The notes: generated by a model not told the origin, from the letters alone. A DNA stretch of 64,000 nt from Takashimella koratensis (GCA_003116875.1 BCKT01000006.1:496001-560000); one strand, 5' to 3'. Positions 45,388 to 57,399 are shown, counted from the stretch's first letter. Program-made: numbers and translations.

Positions 45388-48300
45388 ATGCCGCTCCAGT
45401 TCACACGGTCAGATGGGAGCCAGAACAGGTGGCCGACAGACCTCACGCCGAACCCTGGTAGCTGGCACGTAAAGCTCCCACCGTGAGTACTGCTTACCTC
45501 CTTCCTCTACTCTGAACTCCTCGCGTGATCCCGTCAGCAGGGACCGATGGGCATCGTACACTAGGCTGCAGAGCAATCAATGGATAGATGAAACACTTCT
45601 CTGACTATGTCTGCCAAACATCTACAGGAACCACCCAAAGTACACACTGTACCAGACCAAAGTAGCAGAGTACCTCGAGAGGCTCCGCGGTATCAAATGT
45701 GAGTAGAGTTAGGTGGGCTCACCCACGCCTACACACGGCACTTGGCTGATCATGGCTCATACCTGGGGGCAATCACATAGCTGCAAATCCATCGATCATG
45801 ATGCCGGCCGGGTACGCGCTGTACGGTCACAGGAAGCCTCAAAAGGATGGAACCGTTCGAGAGGATGTGTACATGTTTGTGAGTAGGGAGTCTTTTTCTC
45901 GACAGTCAAAAGGTAGACTAGCTGATGATGTCTTTCTGGTGAAGGGATCTACCGTGGTCAACAAGTTTCGATCCCCTGCCGAGTTTTTCCCTCATGCCGA
46001 GTGGCTCATGAACCCAGCCTCGAATCTCAGCGATCACCGAACGGTAAGTTCCCTCTCTGCTTCTCCTTTTTCCCCAACATACGATCGCTTTCCTGCTATT
46101 TGACAAGGCGCTCACCTGTCCCAGTGCGGATGCCAATACAACAAGTCGTCCACGATCGCTCTTGAGAAAAAGTCAGGAACCAGCTCCCCGCTCTCCAAGA
46201 AGCCATCGCAGAGTGGTCAGGCTGGGCCCTCACAGCCCAAGAAGCAGAGAATCGAAGCGATCGTGCCGGAAGAGTACGCAGATGGGGTCGTGGTGGAGCG
46301 CAGTATCGATCTCCGCACGTGCCGTCGGTACCGTAAGTCTGTTCCAGGCGTTCAAGATCGTACCCCAGCTCATGTCGTTCTTAGGCAAGGGAGAACTCGT
46401 CTTCTTCAAGATCCCCACGGTCAATCCTCCCGCCGGCTCCGACCTCCCTGCTATCACCCACTGGCCCGGTCTCATCGCCGAGATTGAAACCAAAGAACAA
46501 TCTATCACCTCCAAATCCATCGATGGGATCGCCGCGTCGTCCTCGTCCAACGCATGGTCCATGTTCGGTGGCGTCGCTCCTGCCGGTATCCGACCACCGA
46601 CTACCGAGATCATTCGCACAACTCTTCACCATATCCGACCTCTTGGTCATTTCTCCAGCAGCGACGCCTCGACTGCCATTCGGAAGTCTCGCGAGATACT
46701 CCCGTTCGCTGTGGGGACGGAATTGTTTGGTGGAGCTCAAGGGTGGTTGAAGATCGGGTACGAAGCGGACAAGGTGTTAGAGGTTGGGATTGGGAAAGAG
46801 GCGGAACAAGAGGGACCGAAGAAGGTGAGGAAAAAAGGAGAGGTAGAAGGGAAGGAGTTGAAACAGGAGGATTTGCAAGGAAAGGCATTGGATGAGAGGT
46901 GGAAGAAGAGTTGGGGAAGGAAAATGGTGTTTCATGATATGGGCACGGAATGGCCTTTGGTCGTCTACAGGCTCGGCGTGGCTCTCAAGACTGCCAAGGT
47001 GGGTGGCACGCTTACGAATGAAGGGAATCGACTGACTCTGGTTCACAGAAAATCAGCAACCTCTGGACACAGACCGACGATGTCCGAGTGTTACCTGAGA
47101 CCATCGACCTTTCTAAAGAAGATATCGACGATCTCATGTCTCACAAGAAAACACTCTACCAAGGGTTGTGGTGGCAAGGCGAGAGGATCTGGATGGAGGA
47201 TATGGTCAGGTTGAGGTTGGAAGGTAGCAAGTTGCCTGCCGAGTTGAAAATGGAGGGTAGTGTGGATGGGTGTATCTTCGCGAGAATCAGGTGGGTCAGA
47301 TGGCTCAAGAGCATACGTCGAATTATATGTTGATATCTTCTATCAATCTGACTAGGTTAATCTCGGTCGAGCATATTGAGAAAGTTTCTGCTTCACGCGA
47401 TACTTACCGCGCCATGGTCTACGGCGATCTGTTCGAACTCGTCCCTTCCGATTCCGACTCGACGCTCACTTACCCTCTCCCCGTAGGCGCGAAACCTACC
47501 GAAGTACCTGTCCCCACCCAATATGCCGCGCCCAAGGGCTGGAAGTATCGCCAGATCAACGACGACGGGTTCGAAGTCAGTGTCGATGTCTTGGATATCG
47601 CGGGGAGAGTGTACCCGGATTTGATGGAGACAGAGGGAGCGTGGTTCCGCCTCGATGGGACAGATCAAGATGAGGATGCGGAGGGGGATGTGGAGATGGT
47701 TGGAGAGGTGGTGAATGTGAATGGGGATGGAAAGGGGAAAGAGAAGGAGAAGGAGGAGGAGAAGGAGGGTAAAGGAACAAAGCCAGGCCCAGAGGTGTTG
47801 GCGATAGTTGGGCTGGTATCAGGCAAAGACTCGCCACCGCGAGGCGTACAGACATGGTGTCGTGAGTCAAGTGTATAATGACTGCAGCACCTACTCCAAC
47901 TCCCTCTTCCTTCCCTCTCTATCCACGACCTCTCTGCACTCACTCAACACATCTCGCTAACTACCCCCCTTGCTTGGCTTCTCACAGAGGACCTGTACAA
48001 TATCGTCTCGAAAGCGACAAACGAGACCGACCGCGAGATGAAATCGCACTACGTCAAAGTTTTGCGTGAGAGACTTGGGTTCCCGGCCGTTGCTCCTCCC
48101 GTAGTGGGGAAGAGCAAGGCGGTGAGTGGGGTTTCAGGGACCGCGACGACGACGGGTCCGCCTCAGACTTTGGCGGATGCAGCTGCGGCAACGGCGGGGA
48201 CAGTCAGTTCTGGTTTACCAGTACCTACGCAACAAGCGGCGATCCCGCTCCCGGGCGCCCCAGTGGCAGTTGCTACCCTCGCAGCCGCCAAAACGGCGAC

Positions 48301-48397
48301 CCACGTACCCGTCCCACACCGCGTCTCGCCGACTCCCTCCGCTCAGGCCCGGATTCCACTTCAACCTGCGCCAGCCCATTCCGCCCCGCCATCATGA
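45388..48397 (+). CDS. Clr2-like transcriptional silencing protein
   Basis: About nine exons. The N-terminal part reads RWPTDLTPNPGSWHVKLPP, IMMPAGYALYGHRKP, REDVYMFGSTVVNKFRSPAE, FFPHAEWLMNPASNL and CGCQYNKS: the pattern of the Clr2 N-terminal silencing domain (GY-x-L, D-x-Y-x-GS, S-x-EF-x-PH-x-WL, CxC). The next large region begins KGELVFFKIPTVNPPAGSDL, a Clr2 C-terminal-type domain (bromo-adjacent-homology-like 'quality of the site' W-P-x-L-I), and continues with LWWQGERIWMEDMVRLR and YRAMVYGDLFELV. The tail is Ala/Pro/Thr-rich. In fission yeast Clr2 is part of SHREC, a histone deacetylase and remodeller complex in heterochromatin. The position of two introns (near 46333-46384 and 47293-47355) is by inference. 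Function in this organism inferred only from domain content. Confidence 0.75.
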
Positions 48398-48687
48398 TGG
48401 ATCTCGGGAACTAGGTCCGACTCAATCGCGCATCTCTCTTGGGTCAATGTATCTACGACCGTCTGGGTGAAGTGGTATAATGCGTTTTCGAATCTCTATC
48501 TGCTGCGTTTTTATGATATCCCTCGCAATAACCATACCATCTCGTCATGTGTACATGTATATGAATCATCGCCATCATCGACTGTGCGAAATATGAACCA
48601 TGCACACACCGATAGTCGTACAACATCCACTGGACATACCCTAGTACAACCAAATGTTTCCTGGTAAACAACAATCCCCGTCCCATA
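48398..48687. other. Convergent 3' region between the Clr2-like gene and REX4
   Basis: AT-richer than its flanks, no coding signal. Confidence 0.5.
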
Positions 48688-50359
48688 TCAACTCGGCATC
48701 TGCTCCCACCAATTCCCTGTCCTCGCCGGTTTCCCACCATGCAACGACTTCGGCCCTCTACGTCTCGGTTCCTCCTCTTGCACTCTTTTCCCATTCCGTC
48801 GGATAATCAAGCTCAAACCACTTGAGATCCCCTTCCTTCCTCCTCCGGGATACTGTTTCTTACTCCCTTTCTCCTCCTCGCTCTCTTCCCCATCATCATC
48901 CTCGTCCTCCTCCCCCTCGTCGTCCTCGTCTCGTTTCCGCTTGGATCCAACAGACGAGGCTTTCCCTTTCCCTTTCCCCTTGTCTTTGTCCCCGACGGCG
49001 GCGGTGCCCGTCTTGGCGCGGTACGCTTCGATCACGCGGTACAGCGACTTTTCCCACTCGGTCTTGTGCAGGCGGTAGAGCGCCATCGTCGCCCGTGCGT
49101 CGGTCACCTACGAAGAATCAGCACGAGCAATCACCATATTCCGAGGTATTGAAAGGGATGGAATGGGAGCGAAGGCGAAGACGTACAGAGCTGTGAGACC
49201 CTTGTTGAATCTTGAGACAAAGTTCGAGCTCGACGAGTTTCTTCAAACCAGGTCGTTTGGTCTTGGCGTGCTCGCGGAGGGTTTTATACTGCTGCGTATC
49301 ACGAACGAAAGGTCGGGGGTGGCTCAATAACAGTGCCTGTACGTTGAGATCAGCTATCGTCAACCATATCATATGCAATAGCTGATCAACACGAATTCAG
49401 AGCCGCACTCACCTTCAAGTCATTCTCAATAGCGTGCCCAACCAAAACCCTGCCCTCAACCATCTCCGCCACCTGTTTCTGAACCTCATCAAACGTCGGA
49501 GCCGCAAGGATATCCGCCTCCCGCACGCCCGACACCCAAGTTCTATAGTCTGTCACTTTCTCACGCGGCTGAACAAAGGTATCGAGCAAGATGTGGCCAT
49601 GGTAGTTGACAAGTGAGACCCGAGCGAGGGCGGATTCGGAGCCTAGGTGGCCGAGACCGACCATTTCGCAATCGATGGCGATGCTAGGTTCGTCAGCGGA
49701 TGAAGGATGCAAAAGGTGAGAAGGAACGCACTAGTTGCCGATTCTGTTTAGGTGTCAGCGTTGAAATGAACGGTCTTGGGTTTAGTAGATGATAGGGGGT
49801 TGGACGCACGCTTTCCTCGATTCGTTCAGGTACGTCTGACCAGCAACCATTTGTCGCAAGTCATTGAGCGCCGCTGTCTCGTTGGGAAGCGGCAAGAACA
49901 CGACGGGATCTTTTACCGACTTGGCAACTACCTTGACCTCGGAGGTGACTGTCTTGGTTTCCACAACAACAGCGGTCGGTTTGCTGGATAAATAACCATC
50001 GCTGGTCAGTTGCGATCATATAAACAGCAAGATAATTGATGGACTCACGTCTTCAGCTCGTTCTTGAACGATCCGATGCCGCTGAACTTGCGGCGTTTAG
50101 TAGACGATGGTCCTGCTTTGGCATTTTGTTCTCTCTTTCCCTTTTCAGAAGATGGAGAGGCAGGTGTGATGGTCTGAAGGCGGTGTCAGCTAGGTCTATG
50201 TGCAAAAAGAGAAGAGCTCACCTTCTTGAACTGAGCCCAGTTGCTCGACGGCGCCGAGCTCTGTCAAGTTGTGTCAGCAACCGCAGGGGCTGTAGAAGAT
50301 GGTGATAGTCTCGGCCTGACCTCTCCAATACCATTGCCGGGACTCACCTTGCTCGTCAT
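48688..50359 (-). CDS. REX4: DEDDh 3'-5' RNA exonuclease, REX4 type
   Basis: Starts with MTSK at 50359, followed by a basic, disordered N-terminus ([28 protein letters not shown]). The exonuclease domain starts [12 protein letters not shown] (ExoI, D and E), then [48 protein letters not shown] (ExoII, D), and [17 protein letters not shown] (ExoIII, H and D). The C-terminal extension is acidic then basic, with GNWWEQMPS at the end. A 12-nt microexon (about 49733-49744) supplies IGN and part of the flanking codons; only with it does the conserved [13 protein letters not shown] join. Yeast Rex4 acts in ribosomal RNA processing; a nucleolar role is inferred. It shares a 267-bp divergent upstream region with the dipeptidase gene. 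Confidence 0.9.
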
Positions 50360-50626
50360 GTTGTTGCCTGGGTTAGGTTGAGGCAGGTGAGGAGGAGGTG
50401 GTGGTGGATGGAGAGCGGACGAGAGGTGGACAGGAAGTGTTTTGAAATTCTGCCGGTCAAGATCCGGTTACGCCATGTAGTGCTCTGGGGCACACATTTT
50501 AGTCACTCTGGAGCCGGAGATTGGCTTATCTCCACTCCTTTGATCGGGCGGTCGAATCCGACCCCGAAGTCGTTACATGCGGTTCGTCACCCTCTGCTAT
50601 CTCCTTCCTCACCTTCACCCAACACC

Positions 50627-52396
50627 ATGTCCTCTCAGCCTCTCTTGCCAGGAGGTTCTTCCTCATCCCCCGACGCCCACTCTCGTCGGCGCATCACCAC
50701 CATCGTCGCTCCTATTCTCCTCATCGCGGGAGTTCTCTTCGTCACTCTCTGGGGCGAGTCCAAGCCAAACGACCCGCTCGAGTTGGCCAACTATTACCTA
50801 AAGAGGTGAGTGCAGCGCTGTCCTTTTTGTTTTAAGAGTGAGACTAGCAGTTTATGATTGACACAGGTCGCCGGTCATCGATGGACACATTGATCTGCCC
50901 GAGTTTGCTCGTATGCTGTACGGGAACAACATCTCGGCCTTTGACCTTAACGAGATGGTGAGCTATGATGCCTCAAGGTCTATAAGCTCCAAGTGGACTG
51001 ACCACCTCCAGCCATTCCACGCAGACATCCACCGTATGCGTGCCGGACACCTTGGTGGCTTCTTTTGGTCGGTGTGAGTTGAGAAATCGATTCAGCTCAC
51101 TGACAAACCCAGATTCACCGAATGCCATGAGGAGGAAGATGGTGAAGACTTCCTCAACCCCAGCTACCACGTCCGAGGTAAGCTAATCCTTCACCAACTT
51201 TGTATTAACTCTTGGTTGACATTTGACCTCTCAGACACCCTCGAGCAGATCGATGTCGCTCGTAACTTGATGGACAAGTACAGCGACACCTTCACCTTCT
51301 GCAAGACCGCCGACGAGGTCGAGGCTGCTATTCGCGCTGGCAAGATTGCCAGTCTCCTAGGTGTCGAGGGAGGCCACCAATTTGGCAACTCACTTGCAGG
51401 TATGTTCAACCTTCCCCCTAGCTCCGGAGTTCCTCTTTAAACTGACACCATCACAGTGCTTCGTCAGTACCAGGCCCTCGGGGTACGATACGCTACTCTC
51501 ACGCACAGCTGCAACAACGCTTTCGCCGACTCGGCTGGCATCTTCAGCCCCGTCAAGCCGGTCTGGGGCGGTCTCAGCCCCTTTGGCGTCGAGCTCGTCA
51601 AGGAAATGAACCGTGTCGGAGTCTTGGTCGATATCAGTCACGTTTCGGACCAGACGGCTCTTCAAGCTTTGTAAGCTGTCAGGCTGACCCTGATGGAGGA
51701 GGATAACAGTCACGCTAATATAATTCTCAGGGAGGTCACCAAGGCGCCTGTCATCCTGTCTCATTCGGCCGCGCGCCACTTTAACAACATCTCGCGCAAT
51801 GTTCCTGACGAAGTGCTCGACAAGATCGGACGAGGCAAGAACAAGGTCGACGCGGTGGTCATGGTCAAGTCAGTCCTTTCTTCCTCTAGGGTTGTATATA
51901 TGCTGACGCCTTCTACAGCTTCTACCCGGTGTTTGCATCCTCAAAGCCTGAAGAGGTCGATGTGGCGTACATTGCCGACGAGGTCGAATACATTGCAAAC
52001 CGTATCGGCCACGAGCAGTAAGCTGCTTCCTCGTTCCCTCTTACAGGCCACAAGCTGACACCTTTGCAGCGTCGGCATTGGTTCCGACTACGATGGGATT
52101 GAGACCGTCCCTGAGGGCCTTGAAGACGTCTCCACCTACCCTCACCTCGTATGTCACCCCCCTTCCTTCATCTTGGCCCCTTCACTACTACATTCCCTTG
52201 CTGACCCATGCAGTTCGCCGAGCTCATCAAGCGCGGCTGGTCAGAGTACCAGCTGGGCCAACTGGCTGGCGGAAACCTCCTCCGCGTCATGCGCGGGATG
52301 GAAGCCGCCAGCGCTCGCTTGAAGAAAGCCAAGGGACCTAACATGGCCATTTACTCGAAGCGTCACGACCTCGACCCTCACCCTTGGAACTTTTGA
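50627..52396 (+). CDS. Membrane-anchored dipeptidase, peptidase family M19
   Basis: About nine exons. A short cytosolic N-terminus is followed by one membrane anchor (TTIVAPILLIAGVLFVTLW, about residues 25-43). The M19 fold carries all expected zinc ligands: the H-x-D of VIDGHIDLPEF, the Glu of LLGVEGGHQFG, the two His of VILSHSAARH and the Asp of GIGSDYDG. Other landmarks: LTHSCNNAFADSAG, LVDISHVSDQTALQAL and LAGGNLLRVMR. M19 enzymes hydrolyse dipeptides and cystinyl-glycine/leukotriene D4 in animals; in fungi a role in peptide or glutathione use is plausible. The anchor at the N-terminus suggests a type II protein with the enzyme in the vacuole lumen or outside. Ends HPWNF at 52396. Confidence 0.93.
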
Positions 52397-53565
52397 GTTC
52401 GGGGTGACAAATCGTACTTGAAGTATGATAGACGAGATTAGACACCTTGTCGTTAGTAAGCTTGTGATTTTGCATAAGAAATGGATAATGTTTTGCTGTG
52501 TACTGTTATATGATTGATGACTACGACTAGACTCTTCATCGTCTACGCGACTTGGTCATTCGAGGCGAGGCTGGGTCTTACTGGCTATCGTGCTGACTGG
52601 AGGAGAGGCGTCGGGATCAACTGCTCGGCAATGTTTCTCTTTGTCTCCTACGCGCTTGGGCAATCAAGACGACTGACAGGGCCTGTGGGATAGCCAGAGC
52701 GCTCCCTTGATATGCTGTCTGCGGGCGCTACCCCCACTTTCTTTGCTTACCATGCTTATAACTCCGTGGAGAGGGTAAAACTCCAGAGGTTGGGCTCTTT
52801 TGAGACTAACATGAGCTTGAGGAGTGACTCTCAGAGCAATGTCGGCTATGTCTCGGGATCTACTCTGATCCTTTTGAGTGAATTGAAGCCGAATCGGAGA
52901 TGACCAGTCTTGCAGACTGCATATCCGGTGACCAACCCCTTTACTAAGGAGTGCGTTATACCTCTTCAAACCCGTGAACAAAGGTTTCATCTTCGGTTGC
53001 AATGCGGCAGCCTTACGGTCAGCTCGAGAAATAAAGGTGTATCGATCCCGACTCATTTTCGCCTCCGAGCTCAATGTGGGCATTTTGTCAGAAGAGTGCT
53101 GGCAGTCGTAACAACACAGGCTGAGCCACGCTCTCGCTAAGCCTTCTGCTCAGCTTCTGGCTTGCAAGCGCGGGGAAAATGCCTTCCCTTTGATATCACT
53201 CCTTTGCCCATCCCAGCACTGACAACAACAGCTCCCAGAAAGTACGGCCGAGCTGGTGTCCCAAAGGAGTAAAGACAAAGGTTTTCTGAGCCGCCAGACC
53301 ACCCCCCAAGTACAGACCAGGATATCTATCTACCCCGCATTCGACGGTAAAAGAAGGTGGTCGGAATCGGGAACACGCAGGCAGAGAGCGCAGGGTGAAC
53401 TACAAAGGACAGAAATGACCAGGATGTGCATGGTGATGATTTTTCTCACGCTCAAACCCCCCAGAAATGCGAGCGCTTGCTCGTAGGATGGGCATATATA
53501 AGCGCCGTTATCCTCACAGCAGTCTCTCGACTTTCTTGATCGAATTCAAACATCAACAAGTCAAC
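52397..53565. other. 1.2-kb region between the dipeptidase and the family 2 array
   Basis: The minus frame 52664-53083 is open for 139 codons but has no motif or intron and is not related to family 2. Otherwise nothing supported. Confidence 0.4.
53495..53501 (+). promoter_or_regulatory. TATA box of family 2 gene A
   Basis: TATATAA 71 bp before the ATG at 53566, within CATATATAAGCG. A well-placed TATA box suggests regulated rather than constitutive expression. Confidence 0.55.
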
Positions 53566-53916
53566 ATGGCAACTACTACAGCTAACACAGCACTCACTAC
53601 CATTGCTAGCATAACAGACACGGAGTTCACCTCTCCGCTCGGTCCTCCTATCAAGCCCGACCCCGAACCCACCAAGCTGTACGAATGGCACAGCAGAATG
53701 GACGATCCAGAGGCTGCTGCCCAAGCTTGTTCACAAGACGGCATATCAACTCAATGCCCTGGGCTAACCGAAGACTCTCACAATCATACCTTGTGTTCAA
53801 CGATGCGCTTCGCGTTTCTGAGCTTTGATCGTTGTCCGTTTGCGACTCCCGAGCCCACGCCGTTCAGGGGTGAAGATGATGACAAACCCGAAACTTCTGA
53901 GACGTCCATAAATTGA
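53566..53916 (+). CDS. Family 2 paralogue A, small Cys/His protein with degenerate module
   Basis: Intronless, 116 residues. A Thr/Ala-rich N-terminus is followed by LYEWHSRMDDPEAAAQAC, SQDGISTQC and DSHNHTLCSTM, then an acidic tail. Aligned to the other copies, the first module Cys is Tyr and the last His is Met, so the ligand set is incomplete here. No signal peptide or membrane span. Family 2 is not recognised; by analogy with C-x(n)-C...H-x2-C-x2-H spacing it could bind zinc. Confidence 0.6.
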   Translation: MATTTANTALTTIASITDTEFTSPLGPPIKPDPEPTKLYEWHSRMDDPEAAAQACSQDGISTQCPGLTEDSHNHTLCSTMRFAFLSFDRCPFATPEPTPFRGEDDDKPETSETSIN

Positions 53917-54584
53917 GTTTTTACTAAAACTGAGGTTGACGTGCCGAGGAAAGAAGTGCTACGTGAATATATCATCATGCAATGCGTTGGATCTGACGTT
54001 CTGGCTCTCGTTTTGGTGGTCAGGGGAGGGTGGGACTATCTACTAGCTTTGCCTATCTCTGACTGTATGGTCGTACGCTTGAAAGCAGGAATGAAAGGTA
54101 GGAAACCACATCCACCTCCGCGCAAGGGAGTGCATTGGCCAAGTCTGGACCCCACACGTCAGCATGAACGTGGGTGCGAAATGACAGCTCTTTTGTCTTC
54201 ATCTCTACCAGAGCAGCGCCGGCTTTGACCAACGGAGTCTCGTCCGGACCATTGTTAAGATGTGAAAGGATCGGCGTTGGCTTTCTAGTGGGCGTTCAAC
54301 CGCTGGAGCCCAATACTTGACATTCGTGCGTTTGAAGGGGTAGAGAGAAAAAGGAAGAGACTCCACACTCGTTTGACACTTTGAAGCCCAGCTAACGTGA
54401 AACAAGCAGATCTTGAAATCGAAACAACAAGCTGAAAGGTTAACTGGCGTGATTGGCGATATGCAAGTTTGTGCGGTCAGAGTAATATCAAACAGAGATC
54501 ATCGTTTCGCAAATGTTGTTTCATCATTGTCTCAATCCGTCTTGGCAAGCGCTGGAGATTTTGCTCAACAACGCCGCTCGCACA
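53917..54584. other. Spacer between family 2 genes A and B
   Basis: No coding signal on either strand; the frame 53941-54228 is open but motif-free. Confidence 0.4.
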
Positions 54585-54591
54585 TATAAAA
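54585..54591 (+). promoter_or_regulatory. TATA box of family 2 gene B
   Basis: TATAAAA 74 bp before the ATG at 54659, in CACATATAAAAGCC. The same ten-base core, ATATAAAAGC, occurs upstream of the CipC-like gene at 58913 (minus strand), and spacing is similar to gene A. Confidence 0.6.
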
Positions 54592-54658
54592 GCCTTAATT
54601 ATGGCAAGCCTTTTGCTCAAACTGTACAAGCAATATCCAAATCATTCATCAATACAAC

Positions 54659-54997
54659 ATGGCAGGCACTACAACTTACACACCATCTTCTGTCTCCGCC
54701 GACACAATGTTCGCAAATGGGGACCAGGCCTTTCCGCCCGACGTCAACCCGGCCAAGTTGTGCGGCTTTCACTTATCAGTGGCGGACCTCAGCTCAGAGT
54801 GCTCGGAGAACGGCGGCTCCTCCCAGTGTCCTGACCCCACACTAGAGCCGCATAGTCACGATGTTTGCTCGAATGCGCAAGCCGAATATAACGACCGAGG
54901 GAAGTGTCCCAGCAGCAGGACAGAAACCCAGGTTTTTAACGAAATCAAAGATGGAGATGACACTGAGTCGCTTGCCTCGTCGGGGGCAGGCGCCTAG
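54659..54997 (+). CDS. Family 2 paralogue B
   Basis: Intronless, 112 residues. Module: LCGFHLSVADLSSECSEN, GGSSQC, then EPHSHDVCSNA, followed by a polar acidic end (KDGDDTESLASSGAGA). The first three cysteines and the H-x2-V-C are present, but the final His is Ala. Very close in layout to A (LC/LY start, CSEN/CSQD, SQC/TQC). Function unknown. Confidence 0.6.
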   Translation: MAGTTTYTPSSVSADTMFANGDQAFPPDVNPAKLCGFHLSVADLSSECSENGGSSQCPDPTLEPHSHDVCSNAQAEYNDRGKCPSSRTETQVFNEIKDGDDTESLASSGAGA

Positions 54998-55543
54998 TCA
55001 ACTTTGCACAAGCAGACGAAAGGATAGCCCACTGTCTACGCTTGCCCATGAAAATCTTAATGTCGCAGTTTGTCATGGGTAGATTGGATATGCAGACAGT
55101 TGACGGAGCTTTTGGACTCCTCTTTCTCTCTCTAGTCACTCTCTTTCCTGTTTAACAACTTTTGCCGCCCTTCATGCTTATACCAGCCCCATCCTCTATT
55201 CACCCGTGTCGCCATTGCCCACGATCCACTGCACGCAGCAATCAGCAAGTCGATTTGCAAAAAGGAGAGGGGACAGCCGCCATGTCTCATTGAATGTTGC
55301 CTGGAGCTAGCTGCATGTGAATTTGCGACCGAGGAGCAGTCCTTTCACATTCTTGTATTCAAGAGCCGCCCACCAGCGACCCTACTCCCACGACTGCTCA
55401 ACACCCACTTATCTTTCTTCATCCTATACTGTACTGAATTTGCCGTTGGCTCTTTCCACCTCGTTTGCCCTCCATTACATCCTACCGCTACAGGCGTGAA
55501 AGGCATCATTCTTACCGTCGACAGTGTGCCGTGGCGCTGAACA
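54998..55543. other. Spacer between family 2 genes B and C
   Basis: No supported gene; no TATA box of the A/B type precedes gene C. Confidence 0.4.
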
Positions 55544-56042
55544 ATGTCAAGCGAAACCACCTCCCTGTCCGGATCGATTTCCTTGGGAACGCCTACTGCC
55601 TCCAAAGACCCCACCAATGATGACTTTGCGTTCTCGGAACCGTCCGATGCCGTTGAGGGGTCGAGCACGGATGCTCAAGGAGTTCAATCTACTCACGAGG
55701 AAAAAGACCCTCGATGTGAGTGGGGGATCGCACACGACCGTCTGGACGCCGAATGCTCAAGCGGAAGGAAGGACACCCAAGAGATGTTTCTTCTGCAATG
55801 ACGATCACTCTTTGTGTGAAACGCACAGCCAGTCGCACGCCAAAGCTCAAGCTGAATTCGTGCCCACCATCGAGCCAAGATCTGAAGAGCGAGACATCGC
55901 AAGGCCAGGAATGGAGCCAGCTTCAAAAAAAGCCGCGTACGTGACTACCACAGAGAATGAAAAGTTGACAACTCTGCTCTCCTGCAGTGATGCTACCGGA
56001 GAACTTAGGGAGGAAATTGCTCTGGTATTTCCGCAGGTGTGA
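55544..56042 (+). pseudogene. Family 2 paralogue C, single frameshift inside the module
   Basis: From the ATG at 55544 the frame reads an acidic Ser/Thr leader and RCEWGIAHDRLDAECSSGRK. The rest of the module, KRCFFCNDDHSLCETHSQSH, and a 60-residue tail are in the next frame, ending at 56042. The switch lies in GGAAGGAAGG (near 55760-55770), a slippage-prone run. No intron fits. If one base were different this would be a full-length member with all ligands. Either a recent pseudogene or a sequence error. Confidence 0.55.
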
Positions 56043-56505
56043 AGTGTACTGGAAATGTTTGAGGTGCGGAGATGTACAGTATACTACCGGCACATACCCG
56101 TTGATACACTCACTTGGAGCATAGTTCCCTGCTTGCTTGTCTCCCGACCTCTTTCCGTCTCAAACCCTTGCTATGCACTGATCAAAAGAGGAAATCTGAA
56201 TTAACTGTAAAAGAAAGGACCGAGGACCAGGCAGTGCATGTCGGAGTGGAGAAATAGCACGTCTATGTGCTTTCAGACTAGTGAGGACGATCTTTTGACG
56301 AGGGGTGCAAGCTAGCATACCGCCCCTCCCCCTCCCGCCCCCTCCCCTTTCTTCCCCAATTTCCTGAATCAGACTGCAGTAATGATTGAAAACCCCCTCT
56401 GAGTTATCGTTTTCTCATTTGACCTTTGACCACTCTCCACCGAGCCCATATTCTTTCTTCCCAAGCTTTAATCCGCCAACTTCGACTCCTCTTGAAGCCC
56501 ATGGC
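56043..56505. other. Spacer between family 2 genes C and D
   Basis: Includes a C-rich patch (56320-56350). The open frame of gene D extends upstream without an ATG to about 56386. No separate gene. Confidence 0.4.
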
Positions 56506-57015
56506 ATGTCGCACGCTCTTCCTACATCCCCGTCAACAGGCCTTGGTGAAGCAACACGTTTGAAGAGCCCCGAGCCCGACGACTTCGCAGGTATCTCCCT
56601 TGTCAGCTACGCAAGGGAAAGTAGTGAGAACGGCCTGGAAACAAACCCTCAAGCCGACCTATCTCGTTGCGACTCGGGACAGGTCTACAATTGCGACTGT
56701 CCAAGCGGTGGGAGCGACAGACCCTGTACACTCTGTACCAGGCAGCACTACCTTTGCGATACTCATCACGACTTGCACGAGCATTCCATATCAACGACGC
56801 TTGGAGCGGGGATAGCAAACGGCGTCTCGGAAGCCCAAGGTACTATGAACGTTGAGGAACGCACATCAGAAGCACAGGACTCGAAGGACTCCTCGTGGGC
56901 GACGAAACTCCGATGCCTGATTCCAAGACGTACTCGACCGACTGCTCGCCGAACAGAGGAGAGAGTGGCAACGGTGGAACAACGCAAAACCCAAGGTGAC
57001 CGAGGAGGTAGATAA
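56506..57015 (+). CDS. Family 2 paralogue D
   Basis: Single frame of 169 residues from ATG 56506. After a Ser/Pro-rich leader comes the module RCDSGQVYNCDCPSGG, RPCTLCTRQHYLCDTHHDLH, with extra cysteines, and a basic Arg-rich tail (RCLIPRRTRPTARRTEER). All expected Cys/His ligands are present, including the final C-D-T-H. The basic tail could be a nuclear localisation or nucleic-acid-binding patch; that is inference. No signal peptide. Confidence 0.6.
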   Translation: MSHALPTSPSTGLGEATRLKSPEPDDFAGISLVSYARESSENGLETNPQADLSRCDSGQVYNCDCPSGGSDRPCTLCTRQHYLCDTHHDLHEHSISTTLGAGIANGVSEAQGTMNVEERTSEAQDSKDSSWATKLRCLIPRRTRPTARRTEERVATVEQRKTQGDRGGR

Positions 57016-57234
57016 ACTGGGCTGATCCTGGCATTGCCGAGACATGAGTGGTGAGGTGAGGTGGCCAGATTGTGATACTGTACAACCTTTGATACGGAGT
57101 TGGAGAGGAATGACAATGGAGCGCCCCTCTGCCTGTTGCCCCTCTGTCTGTTGGAAGAGACAAGACTGACAATATCTGAATACGGAGGCAAAGAAGAAAA
57201 GAGCGCGAAACATCCGAAAGAAGAGCTCACGCTA

Positions 57235-57251
57235 CCCCCCCCCCCCCCCCC
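57235..57251. repeat. 17-base C homopolymer
   Basis: Uninterrupted C run between family 2 genes D and E. The second long C run in the window after the ERG10 intron. Confidence 0.9.
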
Positions 57252-57399
57252 AGCAAGCTTTCGAACAAGATATGTAACAGCATAGTCCAGTCTCAAAGAT
57301 CATTCTCTACAACCCGGTTTTCCCTATCACTTGCCAGAGGGCGTCTATTGCTACCAGCCAAACATCCAACAGCCACTAGCCAAACACAAGTTGACCGTG

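Noticed and set aside
52664..53083. 139-codon minus frame between the dipeptidase and family 2
   Set aside because: No motif, no intron, no similarity to neighbours; likely chance.
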